Below, one piece after another: positions 44,230 through 52,137 of a stretch of DNA of 64,000 nucleotides. The notes under the pieces are model-generated. The model was not told where the DNA came from. It saw only the letters and a program-made list of their open reading frames with translations, and searched no databases. The stretch is from Pseudomonas sp. SST3 (lineage in GTDB: Bacteria > Pseudomonadota > Gammaproteobacteria > Pseudomonadales > Pseudomonadaceae). How positions within the stretch are numbered: position 1 is the first letter of the stretch; each line of letters begins with the position of its first letter. A program made the translations under genes and the position numbers. Where the stretch lies: assembly GCF_003325755.1 (NCBI RefSeq), contig NZ_QORI02000004.1:1-64000 (forward strand). Reading direction: 5' to 3'.

Positions 44230-44562
44230 ATGCGCCGCACCCTGTTCCCTGTCCTAGCCCTGCTTGCTGTCGGTTTCGCCGGCGGCGCGCAGGCCGGATT
44301 ACCTACCTACGAGCTGACCATCCGCGACGGCCATTTCGAACCGGCGGCGATTGAGGTGCCGGCTCGTCAACGTTTCAAGATCGTCGTGATCAACGCCGGC
44401 AGTGGCCCCACCGAATTCGAGAGCACGCCCCTGCGGGTGGAAAAGGTGCTCTCGCCCGGTGTCACCTCGTTCGTCGTCATTCATCCGCTCAAACCGGGCC
44501 GCTATCCCTTCTTCGACGAGTTCCACATGGACCTCCCGGAAGGGGAAATCATCGCCAAGTAG
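44230..44562 (+). CDS. ftrB: periplasmic cupredoxin-like protein
   Basis: The 110-residue product has a signal peptide ending in GAQA and a cupredoxin fold: YELTIRDGHFEPAAIEVPAR, FKIVVINAGSGPTEFES, KPGRYPFFDEFHMDLPEG. It is thought to oxidise ferrous iron, or pass electrons, before uptake by the Ftr1-type permease. It lies 13 bp behind ftrA. Confidence 0.85.
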   Translation: MRRTLFPVLALLAVGFAGGAQAGLPTYELTIRDGHFEPAAIEVPARQRFKIVVINAGSGPTEFESTPLRVEKVLSPGVTSFVVIHPLKPGRYPFFDEFHMDLPEGEIIAK

Positions 44563-44583
44563 TTCCTTCCGAGGAGAAGCGAC

Positions 44584-45440
44584 ATGGGCCAATCAATGTT
44601 CATCGTCTGGCGCGAAAGCGTCGAGGCGCTACTCGTCATCGGCATCCTGCATGCGTGGCTGAGCCAGCAGCCGGACAACCGTCATGCGCTGCGCATGCTC
44701 TGGGGTGGCGTGGTCGCCGGGCTGGGCCTGGCCTCGCTCTTGGGTTGGGGCATTCTCAGCGCCGGCGACTGGCTGGCCGGCCGGCCGGGGAGTGGTTCCA
44801 GTGCGCCATGCTGGTGATCGCCGCCCTGTTGATCCTGCAGATGGTCGGCTGGATGCATCATCACGGCCGCGACCTCAAGCGCAATCTGGTGGACAGCGCC
44901 GCCGCGCATCTGAGCCAGGGCAGCGGCATTGGCCTGTTGGTGCTGGCGATGCTCGCCGTGGCACGAGAAGGCAGTGAAACGGTGGTGTTTCTCTACGGCA
45001 TCGGCCACCAGCAGCAGGGTGCTGACCTGACCGGTTTCGTAATTGGCGGCGTGCTCGGCTTCGTCCTCGCCCTGCTCAGCTACGCGGCGCTGCAGGCCGG
45101 CAGTCGGCTGTTTTCCTGGAAACGCTTCTTCGCAGTCAGCGAGACGCTGCTGCTATTGCTCGGTGCCGCACTGCTGATGGCCGGGCTCGACCGGCTCAGC
45201 GGCCAATTGATGGGCATGGAGTTACCGGAAGCCTTCTACGCAATCTTTGGCGATCCGCTGTGGGATACCTCTGCGCTGCTCGATGATGGCGGCACGCTGG
45301 GTGGCACCATTGCCGGGCTGACCGGCTATCGGGCCATGCCATCGACGGCAGCGGCGATAGTCATGGCGCTGTACTGGCTGGCGGTCTGGGGCTGGTTGCG
45401 AGCGAAGCCGGAGGCTCGTCTGGAGGCTCGCATCGCATGA
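44584..45440 (+). pseudogene. ftrC: FTR1-family iron permease with a single-base frameshift
   Basis: MGQSMFIVWRESVEALLVIG holds the first REXXE motif. The frame breaks near 44785 inside the repetitive GGCCGGCCGGCCGGGG run, where one base seems missing. The other frame continues GEWFQCAMLVIAALLILQ with the second REXXE in VAREGSETVVFLYG, to the stop at 45440. All motifs of a functional Ftr1-type permease are present apart from the shift. A polymerase or sequencing slip in the GC repeat is possible, so I call it frameshifted rather than dead. Confidence 0.75.
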
Positions 45441-46813
45441 TCGCTAATACTCCCTGGCTGGCACGCATCGGTGATCTGCTGCGCCAGCATGCCTCCACCA
45501 TCCGCCTGATCCAGTGGCTGGTGGTGGGCTTCTATCTGGTCCTGCTGCTGGTCCCGGCAGTGCTCTCGCTACCGCCGTCCGAGGCGCGCATGCTCGACAA
45601 CATCACGGTGTTCGCCCAGTTCCTGTTCTGGGGACTGTGGTGGCCCTTCGTACTGCTGTCGATGGTGCTGTTCGGTCGACTCTGGTGCGGCGTGCTTTGT
45701 CCCGAAGGCTCGCTCAGCGAATGGATCAGCTGGCGCGGGCTGAACAAGCGCACCCCGCAATGGATTCGCTGGAGCGGTTGGCCGACCATTGCCTTCATCC
45801 TTACCACCGTCTATGGGCAGTTGATCAGCGTGTATGACTATGGCCGCGCCGCCGCGCTGATTCTCGGCGGCTCGACCGTCGCCGCGATGATCGTCGGCTT
45901 TCTCTATGGCCGTGGCAAACGCGTATGGTGCCGGCACCTGTGCCCGGTGAGCGGCGTGTTCGGTCTGCTCGCACGCCTGGCACCGATGCACTACAAGGTT
46001 GATGAGGAACGCTGGCAGGCCAATCAAGGACCGAAGCTGGCGACCCCCAACTGCGCGCCGCTGATCGACATCCGCCGCATGCAGGGCAACGGCGAATGCC
46101 ACGCCTGCGGTCGTTGCAGTGGCCAACGTGGGGCCGTCGCCCTCACCGCCCGTTCACCGAACCAGGAAATCCTGATCGTCGGCAACCAGCCGCAACAGGG
46201 GCATTGGGACAGCACGCTGCTGCTCTTCGGCATGATCGGCCTGGCCATGGGCGCCTTCCAGTGGACGGTCAGTCCCTGGTTCATCACGCTCAAGCAGACG
46301 GCCGCCGAGTGGTTGGTCGACCGCGATATCTTCTGGCCGCTCGAAGCCAACGCGCCTTGGTGGCTGCTGACCCATTACCCACAGGCCAACGATGCCTTCA
46401 CCTGGCTCGACGGCGCGGCGATTCTCACCTACATCGGCGGCTGCTCGCTCATCATTGGCGGCGCGCTGTGGCTGCTACTGCGCAGCGCTGTACGGCTGAT
46501 GAACCGCGGCGGTGACGTTTTCCATCACCTGGCGCTGACGCTGACGCCGCTGGGCGGAGCCGGGTTGTTTCTCGGGCTTTCGGCCACCACCATCAAGCTG
46601 CTGCGCTACGAAGGGTTCATCCTCGCCTGGGCCCAGCCGGCACGCGCTCTGTTGCTGGCCGGAGCCATCGGCTGGAGTCTCTATCTCGCGTGGAAGGTGA
46701 TCAGCCGCTACGGCGCCAATGGGCTGCGCCGGCTCACCGCGTTCAGCTGCGTCGTCTTGGGCACCGCGGTCGTTGCCTATGGCTGGTATCTGCAGTTTTG
46801 GGGTTGGAGCTGA
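45437..46813 (+). CDS. ftrD: polytopic 4Fe-4S protein of the ferrous iron transport system
   Basis: The 458-residue product has about seven membrane segments and NapH/CcoG-like iron-sulfur motifs: LWCGVLCPEGSLSEW, VWCRHLCPVSGVFG and GNGECHACGRCSGQRG. FtrD is thought to take electrons from the oxidation of Fe2+ by FtrB. It overlaps ftrC by 4 bp and ends the operon. Its last 150 bp are duplicated downstream. Confidence 0.87.
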   Translation: MIANTPWLARIGDLLRQHASTIRLIQWLVVGFYLVLLLVPAVLSLPPSEARMLDNITVFAQFLFWGLWWPFVLLSMVLFGRLWCGVLCPEGSLSEWISWRGLNKRTPQWIRWSGWPTIAFILTTVYGQLISVYDYGRAAALILGGSTVAAMIVGFLYGRGKRVWCRHLCPVSGVFGLLARLAPMHYKVDEERWQANQGPKLATPNCAPLIDIRRMQGNGECHACGRCSGQRGAVALTARSPNQEILIVGNQPQQGHWDSTLLLFGMIGLAMGAFQWTVSPWFITLKQTAAEWLVDRDIFWPLEANAPWWLLTHYPQANDAFTWLDGAAILTYIGGCSLIIGGALWLLLRSAVRLMNRGGDVFHHLALTLTPLGGAGLFLGLSATTIKLLRYEGFILAWAQPARALLLAGAIGWSLYLAWKVISRYGANGLRRLTAFSCVVLGTAVVAYGWYLQFWGWS

Positions 46814-47060
46814 TCCGCCGCGCTCCGCAATGGTGGGCTGAAGCCCACCCTACTGCTAAGCGTGCCATCGGTTGGAGTCTCTATCTCGCGTGGAAGGTGA
46901 TCAGCCGCTACGGCGCCAATGGGCTGCACCGGCTCACCGCGTTCAGCTGCGTTGTGTTGGGCACCGCGATGGTTGCCTATGGCTGGTATCTGCAGTTTTG
47001 GGGTTGGAGCTGATCCTTCGCTCCGCAATGGTGGGCTGAAGCCCACCTACTGCTAAGCGT
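46664..47060 (+). repeat. tandem duplication of the ftrD 3' end plus REP palindrome
   Basis: A 200-bp unit (46664-46863), covering the last 50 codons of ftrD, its stop and a REP palindrome, is repeated at 46864-47060 with few substitutions (for example CGCCGG to CACCGG). The second copy of the ftrD tail has no start and is not a gene. A third REP palindrome closes the array at 47070-47087. Confidence 0.9.
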
Positions 47061-47069
47061 GCCCTGTAG

Positions 47070-47087
47070 GGTGGGCTTCAGCCCACC
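47070..47087. repeat. REP palindrome (GGTGGGCT-nn-AGCCCACC)
   Basis: Core GGTGGGCTTCAGCCCACC. Further copies of this family lie at 46832, 47030, 54253, 58824, 58989, 59034, 59200, 59245, 63410 (imperfect), 63558 and 63700. They occur only in the core half of the window and always between genes. Confidence 0.9.
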
Positions 47088-47129
47088 GCAACGCCGTAAT
47101 GCCGAATGCCATAACGCCGCAACGATCGC

Positions 47130-47825
47130 CTAGCCGCGCAGCACGAAGGACGGAAACAACTTCCCCAATCGCTCCCAGAGCTTCTGCTGATCATAGGGCG
47201 CGCGGTTTTCGCGCAGTGATTCGTCGAGCATCCGAGCCGTGCGCACGCATTGCACGGCGAAGCGTTCGACACCCAATCTGCGCAGGCGCTGCGCCATGTC
47301 CCAGAGGCGATCGGCATCGAACAGCTGCCAATGCACGGTGATCCGGCACTCGTGTGCGACGCTGCTTTCCAGCAGGTAGTCGAGGCTTTTCCAGTTGGCG
47401 CTGCCGCTACCTTCAACACCGGTGATCAACGTGCTGTGCTCGGGCAGCGCCTTGACGTCAAAGCCCACCCAGTCCACCAGCGGCAATACCTGCCGGAACA
47501 GTTTCGGTTTGATCCCGGCGCTGTGCAGTCCGATCTTGAAGCCCATTGCACGCACCTCGGCAATCGCCTCGGGTAACGCTAGCTGCAAGGTCGGCTCACC
47601 TCCGCTGAAGACCACGGCATCGAGCAAGCCCGCACGTTGCCGGAGAAAATCCAGAATGTCTTCCCAGCTTTTCTCCTGCGCGCCACTGGCGGGGATCAAT
47701 TGCGGGTTATGGCAGTAACGGCAACGCCAGCCACAACCCTGGCAGAACAGCACGCAGGCCAGATGATCCGGAAAATCCAGGGTGGTCAGGGGAACCAGTC
47801 CCCCGACCCGTAGCCTCGCATTCAC
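47130..47825 (-). CDS. nrdG: anaerobic ribonucleotide reductase activating protein
   Basis: The 231-residue radical-SAM activase starts with GTG at 47825. The cluster motif is FCQGCGWRCRYCHN (CxxxCxxC), followed by AVVFSGGEPTLQ. It cleaves S-adenosylmethionine to put a glycyl radical on NrdD. The start overlaps the stop of the 54-residue glycyl-loop ORF by 4 bp (GTGA), so the two are tightly coupled. Confidence 0.92.
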   Translation of the reverse strand: MNARLRVGGLVPLTTLDFPDHLACVLFCQGCGWRCRYCHNPQLIPASGAQEKSWEDILDFLRQRAGLLDAVVFSGGEPTLQLALPEAIAEVRAMGFKIGLHSAGIKPKLFRQVLPLVDWVGFDVKALPEHSTLITGVEGSGSANWKSLDYLLESSVAHECRITVHWQLFDADRLWDMAQRLRRLGVERFAVQCVRTARMLDESLRENRAPYDQQKLWERLGKLFPSFVLRG

Positions 47826-47986
47826 TCAGGCGTGACCTGGGCGGCCGCTTCGGTGAAATGCTGGCGCTCGCGGTGCTCCGATTGCTTGCCCGGATTGAAT
47901 GCCGCCACCGGGCGGTGATAGCCCATGACACGGGTCCAGACTTCACAGCGCTGGCGTTGGGTTTCGGGGAGTTGAGTCGTTTTCAT
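47822..47986 (-). CDS. 54-residue ORF carrying the NrdD glycyl-radical loop
   Basis: The product is MKTTQLPETQRQRCEVWTRV, then MGYHRPVAAFNPGKQSEHRE, then RQHFTEAAAQVTPE. RVMGY (Gly22) and the following FNPGKQSEHRERQHF match the extreme C-terminus of class III reductases (RVCGY...PFNAGKQEE in E. coli). The large NrdD upstream ends before this segment. AAGGAGCGACCC makes an excellent ribosome binding site. So the radical-bearing loop is on a separate small protein here, activated presumably by the coupled NrdG. Confidence 0.75.
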   Translation of the reverse strand: MKTTQLPETQRQRCEVWTRVMGYHRPVAAFNPGKQSEHRERQHFTEAAAQVTPE

Positions 47987-48110
47987 GGGTCGCTCCTTTT
48001 CTAACGATGTCTAACGGATGGATGAAAGTGATGTAGCAGCGAGCTTGCCCGCGAATCGTGGGCGCGCCTGTTTCGCGATCGAGGACCGGGCATCCTCTCG
48101 CTCGTAAAGG

Positions 48111-50117
48111 TCAGGCGCAGCAACTCTGCTGCTTGGCCAAAAGCACCTCGTCGCACTTCGGGCAGAACTCATGTTCGCCGCTCAGGTAACCGTGCACCGG
48201 GCAGATGGAGAACGTTGGGGTGACAGTCAGGTACGGCAGACGGAAACGGCCGAGGGCCTTGCGTACCAGGTTCTTGCAGGCCTGTGTCGACGAGATCTGT
48301 TCGGCCATGTACAGGTGCAGCACGGTGCCGCCGGTGTATTTGGTCTGCAGTTCGTCCTGCAATGCCAAGGCCTCGAAGGGATCATCGGTGAAGCCCACCG
48401 GCAGCTGCGAGGAGTTGGTGTAGTACGGCGCCTCGGCAGAGCCCGCTTGCCGGATGTCCGCGAAGCGCTTGCGGTCTTCCTTGGCGAAGCGATAGGTGGT
48501 GCCTTCTGCAGGCGTCGCCTCCAGGTTGTACAGGTGGCCTGTTTCTTCCTGGAAGCGCACCAGCTCCGCCCGAACATGATCGAGCAGATCGATGGCCAGA
48601 GCCCGCCCTGCTGGTGTGTGCAGGCCTTCGGCATCCTCGGTGAAGTTACGCACCATTTCGTGCAGGCCATTCACCCCGATGGTTGAAAAGTGATTGCGCA
48701 GGGTGCCGAGGTAACGCTTGGTGTAGGGATACAGTCCAGCATCCATGTGGTGCTGGATCACCTTGCGTTTGACCTCGAGACTCTCCTTGGCCATTTCCAG
48801 CAGCGCGTCCAGATGTGCGTAGAGTCCGGCGCGATCGCCCTGATGCAGATAGCCCAGACGCGCGCAGTTGATGGTCACCACGCCGAGCGATCCGGTTTGC
48901 TCAGCGGAACCGAACAGTCCACCGCCACGCTTGAGCAGTTCGCGCACATCCAATTGCAGCCGGCAGCACATCGAACGTACCTGGTTGGGCTGCATGTCGG
49001 AGTTGAGAAAGTTCTGGAAGTACGGCAGCCCATAGCGCGCCGTCATTTCGAACAGGCGGTCGGCGTTCTCGCTGTCCCAGGGGAAATCGTGGGTGATGTT
49101 GTAGGTCGGGATCGGGAAGGTGAACACCCGTCCCAGCCCGTCACCCGCTTGCATGACCTCTATATACGCACGGTTGATCAGCTCCATCTCCGCTTGCAGG
49201 TCGCCATAGGCAAACGGCATTTCCTCGCCACCGATATAGGGAAACTGCTCCCGCAGGTCTTCGGGGCAGACCCAATCGAAGGTGAGGTTGGTAAACGGCG
49301 TTTGAGTGCCCCAGCGAGACGGCACGTTGAGGTTGTAGATGAACTCCTGGATGGCTTGGCGAATCTCGGCGAATCCCAGGTCGTCCTTGCGCACGAACGG
49401 GGCAAGGTAGGTATCGAAACTGCTGAACGCCTGAGCACCGGCCCATTCGTTCTGCAGAGTGCCAAGGAAATTGACCATCTGCCCCAGCGCGCTGGAAAGG
49501 TGCTTGGGCGGCCCCGCCTCGACCCGTCCGGGAATCCCGTTGAAGCCTTCGTTGAGCAAGGAGCGCAACGACCAGCCCGCGCAATAGCCAGCGAGCATGT
49601 CCAAATCGTGGATATGCAGGTCACCCTCGCGATGGGCGGTGCCGATTTCCGGGCTGTACACCTCGTCCAGCCAATAGTTGGCGGTGACCTTGCCGGACAC
49701 GTTGAGGATCAACCCACCCAGCGAATAACCCTGATTGGCGTTGGCTCGCACGCGCCAGTCCTCACGGGACAGGTACTCATTCATTGATGCGGCGACATCG
49801 ACAATCGCCTTGCGATCACGGCGCAGCCTGCCATGCTGCTCGCGATAGACGATATAGGCGCGCGCGGTCGCGTAATGCCCGGCCTCCATCAGGACCCGTT
49901 CGACCGCATCCTGCGCCTGTTCCACCTCCACCACTCGCTGCGAGAGACGTCCCAGCACCTGAGCGGCCAAGGCCTGCGCAGTGGCCTGGTCGAACTCAGC
50001 GGTCGCCAGGCCCGCCGCCTCGATCGCGCTGCCTATCTTGTCCAGCTCGAACGCGACCAGACGTCCATCTCGCTTACGTAGCGAGACGGGTTGAACTATT
50101 TCCTCGAGCCTGATCAT
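48111..50117 (-). CDS. nrdD: anaerobic (class III) ribonucleoside-triphosphate reductase, large part
   Basis: The 668-residue product starts with an ATP-cone (SLRKRDGRLVAFELDKIGSA) and has the catalytic barrel segments EGDLHIHDLDMLAGYCAGWS, VTINCARLGYLHQGDRAGLY and YYTNSSQLPVGFTDDPFEAL. It ends with FSICPVHGYLSGEHEFCPKC, the zinc site, and a CC tail. No RxxGY glycyl motif occurs in it; that is on the next ORF. ATG 50117 is chosen because it fits the ATP-cone start. NrdR and ANR boxes lie upstream. Confidence 0.92.
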   Translation of the reverse strand: MIRLEEIVQPVSLRKRDGRLVAFELDKIGSAIEAAGLATAEFDQATAQALAAQVLGRLSQRVVEVEQAQDAVERVLMEAGHYATARAYIVYREQHGRLRRDRKAIVDVAASMNEYLSREDWRVRANANQGYSLGGLILNVSGKVTANYWLDEVYSPEIGTAHREGDLHIHDLDMLAGYCAGWSLRSLLNEGFNGIPGRVEAGPPKHLSSALGQMVNFLGTLQNEWAGAQAFSSFDTYLAPFVRKDDLGFAEIRQAIQEFIYNLNVPSRWGTQTPFTNLTFDWVCPEDLREQFPYIGGEEMPFAYGDLQAEMELINRAYIEVMQAGDGLGRVFTFPIPTYNITHDFPWDSENADRLFEMTARYGLPYFQNFLNSDMQPNQVRSMCCRLQLDVRELLKRGGGLFGSAEQTGSLGVVTINCARLGYLHQGDRAGLYAHLDALLEMAKESLEVKRKVIQHHMDAGLYPYTKRYLGTLRNHFSTIGVNGLHEMVRNFTEDAEGLHTPAGRALAIDLLDHVRAELVRFQEETGHLYNLEATPAEGTTYRFAKEDRKRFADIRQAGSAEAPYYTNSSQLPVGFTDDPFEALALQDELQTKYTGGTVLHLYMAEQISSTQACKNLVRKALGRFRLPYLTVTPTFSICPVHGYLSGEHEFCPKCDEVLLAKQQSCCA

Positions 50118-50127
50118 CGTGTCTCCA

Positions 50128-50174
50128 TCACCATATATAGCTAAGAAAGAACCAAAAACCACAATATGGTGTGG
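50128..50174 (-). promoter_or_regulatory. two NrdR boxes upstream of nrdD
   Basis: TCACCATATATAGCTA (50128-50143) and CCACAATATGGTGTGG (50159-50174) resemble the 16-bp NrdR box, with centres about 31 bp apart, the usual three helical turns. NrdR is the ATP/dATP-sensing repressor of ribonucleotide reductase genes. Confidence 0.65.
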
Positions 50175-50202
50175 AATGTAGAGAATCACCGGGCTAAACG
50201 AA

Positions 50203-50216
50203 TTGACCATCGTCAA
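50203..50216. promoter_or_regulatory. ANR/DNR box between nrdD and dnrS
   Basis: TTGAC-CATC-GTCAA fits the FNR/ANR/DNR consensus TTGAT-N4-ATCAA with symmetric C/G changes. It lies 86 bp from nrdD and 138 bp from dnrS, so it could serve either direction. Confidence 0.7.
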
Positions 50217-50353
50217 TTCGCGTCGGGTCTTTTTCAGGCCAGCGCCTGAGCCGACTACGGCCGGCGATCTTGTCGGTGATCAAGGAAGCGCGAGCGCCAG
50301 CACTCCTACGATGCAGCTTCGAACAATCCCGGGCGCGCACCGGTGGAGGAACC

Positions 50354-51031
50354 ATGCTCACCGAAACATCCCTTGTTGCGGAGCTCCGCCGCCATCACTT
50401 GTTCAGTCGGCTGCCCGAGGCGGCACTGCAGGAGGTCTGTGCTTCGGCCAATCTCAAGCGATTGCCCGCCGGCGCCGCGCTGTTTCATCAGGGCGACAAG
50501 GCCGAACGTTTCTATTTTCTGTTCAGCGGCCAGGTGAAACTGCATCGCGTGGTCTGCGATGGCCAGGAAAAGCTGGTCGAAGTCATCCGTGGAGGTGAGT
50601 CCTTCGCCGAAGCGCTGCTGTTCACCGGCACGCCGAATTACCCGGTCAGCGCCACGGCACTCAAGGCCAGTCTGGTGGCGAGCCTGCACGGCCCCCACTA
50701 CCGACGCATGCTCGAGGAGCACCCGAGCATATGCCTGGACATCCTCGCCACCTTGAGCATCCGTCTGCATCAACGCATGAACGAGATCGACACCCTGACC
50801 CTGGCCAACGCCAGCCATCGCGTGGTGCGTTTTCTTTATCAATCACAGGAAGACGACAGCGGCGTTATCACCCTCGACGTGCCCAAACGCCTGATCGCGT
50901 CCAAGCTGGGCATTCAGCCCGAGACGTTCTCGCGCATCCTTCACCGCTTGATCGAGTCGGGCATGATCAACGTACAACGCCGGCGCATCGAAATCCTCGA
51001 TAGCCAGGGTCTCGCGGCCTACCAGGACTGA
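50354..51031 (+). CDS. dnrS: CRP/FNR-family regulator of the DNR type
   Basis: The 225-residue product has a cNMP-like sensor domain (PAGAALFHQGDKAERFYFLF, GQEKLVEVIRGGESFAEALL) and a C-terminal HTH_Crp with LGIQPETFSRILHRLIESGM, matching DNR recognition helices. It lacks the N-terminal FNR cysteines, so it is not an oxygen-sensing Anr. GGAGGAACC precedes ATG 50354. In P. stutzeri the DNR paralogue beside the anaerobic ribonucleotide reductase gene is called dnrS, hence the name. Confidence 0.75.
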   Translation: MLTETSLVAELRRHHLFSRLPEAALQEVCASANLKRLPAGAALFHQGDKAERFYFLFSGQVKLHRVVCDGQEKLVEVIRGGESFAEALLFTGTPNYPVSATALKASLVASLHGPHYRRMLEEHPSICLDILATLSIRLHQRMNEIDTLTLANASHRVVRFLYQSQEDDSGVITLDVPKRLIASKLGIQPETFSRILHRLIESGMINVQRRRIEILDSQGLAAYQD

Positions 51032-51054
51032 CTGCGGCCAATTGCCTCGGGTTC

Positions 51055-51068
51055 TTGATGGTCATCAA
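51055..51068 (+). promoter_or_regulatory. perfect ANR/DNR box
   Basis: TTGAT-GGTC-ATCAA matches the consensus exactly and lies 57 bp upstream of the DGC-domain gene at 51125, a normal activating distance. Confidence 0.8.
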
Positions 51069-51124
51069 AGGCTGTCAGCGCCATGGCCGGGATACTAACC
51101 TTCGACCTATCGGATCGGGAGAAT

Positions 51125-51511
51125 ATGATGGCGACGCCTCGCCTACCGCTGGTTTATTCCTGTTCGGGCTGCTCCAACGTAGCGCAGCTGGCCAACACGC
51201 TTGCGGTACGCCTCGATCGTGCCGGCCTGGCGGAGATGTCCTGCATCGCCGGCGTTGGTGGACGGGTTCCGGCGCTAGTTAACAAGGCCGTCTCCGGCCG
51301 CCCGATCCTGGCCATCGATGGCTGCCCGCTGCATTGCGCACAGGCCTGCCTGGCGCAGCACGGTGTCACGCCGGAGGTGCATATCACCCTCAGCAGCTAC
51401 GGCCTGCGCAAGCGCTACCGCGAAGATTGCTCGGAGGCCGAGGCCGACACCCTGTTCGAGAACCTGAAGGGTGTTATCGCCAGCGATCGGATGCAGCTGC
51501 GCTCGGGGTGA
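51125..51511 (+). CDS. putative zinc-binding protein (DGC domain)
   Basis: The 128-residue DGC-family protein has an N-terminal PLVYSCSGCSNVAQLANTLA with CxxC, a central SCIAGVGG, and IDGCPLHCAQACLAQHG, the Asp-Gly-Cys motif with clustered cysteines that names the family. The role is unknown, but these genes are frequent near denitrification loci. The perfect ANR/DNR box upstream puts it in the anaerobic regulon. GGGAG precedes the start. Confidence 0.8.
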   Translation: MMATPRLPLVYSCSGCSNVAQLANTLAVRLDRAGLAEMSCIAGVGGRVPALVNKAVSGRPILAIDGCPLHCAQACLAQHGVTPEVHITLSSYGLRKRYREDCSEAEADTLFENLKGVIASDRMQLRSG

Positions 51512-51642
51512 TCACCCACCGAGCGTTTCACTGCGGTTCGATTCAATCAGTCAGGCGGTGGTGGACCGAAGCCCACCCTCCGGCCCGGCAACGACCAGTA
51601 GCAGACCAGCCATAACGTAGCGCTGCCGCTGGTTTAGATGCA

Positions 51643-52137
51643 TCACGCTCCGGCCACCTGTGCCCGCCCAGCCGCGGCCACTTCCTCACCGGCCCCCTGC
51701 AGTAATTTCCACAGCCAGCTCGGCAAGGTGTCGGGATCGAGGCTGTCGATCAGGTTCTTGATTGCCAGGCCCAGTTCCGTGTCACCTTCAATGACCAGCC
51801 GGCGACGAAAGAACAAGGTGTCCGGGTCTTCCTGGCGACTGGCCAGCAGCAGGAATTCGCGCCAGTTGCCACGGATAGTCACCTGCACGGGCGCCTGTGC
51901 GGCGATGCGCAGCTTCTCGCGCTCGCAGGTCAAGCACCAGGCCAGGCCGAGGTCGGCGACTTCGAGCTTCATCCAATGGCCATCGAGCACATCGAAGGCA
52001 CCGTCACTCAGCGCCTCGGCAAATACTTGATTGAGGCTGCGTTCCAGCGCCAGACGCTGCAACAGAAAGGGCGTCCGGGCCGCGAGCGGCAGCAGCCGCC
52101 CGCCGAGATTCACCAGGTGGGCACGCGGATTCAGCAT
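51643..52137 (-). CDS. ubiT: SCP2-domain accessory factor UbiT
   Basis: The 164-residue SCP2-like lipid-binding protein has an N-terminal LLPLAARTPFLLQRLALERS and the SCP2 core LDGHWMKLEVADLGLAWCLT and QVTIRGNWREFLLLASRQED. UbiT is required, with UbiU and UbiV, for ubiquinone synthesis without oxygen. ATG 52137 (MLNPRAHLVN) overlaps the ubiV end by 7 bp, so the three form one operon. Confidence 0.87.
   Translation of the reverse strand: MLNPRAHLVNLGGRLLPLAARTPFLLQRLALERSLNQVFAEALSDGAFDVLDGHWMKLEVADLGLAWCLTCEREKLRIAAQAPVQVTIRGNWREFLLLASRQEDPDTLFFRRRLVIEGDTELGLAIKNLIDSLDPDTLPSWLWKLLQGAGEEVAAAGRAQVAGA

Noticed and set aside
46864..47013. Second small membrane-protein gene behind ftrD
   Set aside because: It is only the duplicated 3' end of ftrD without its own start signal.
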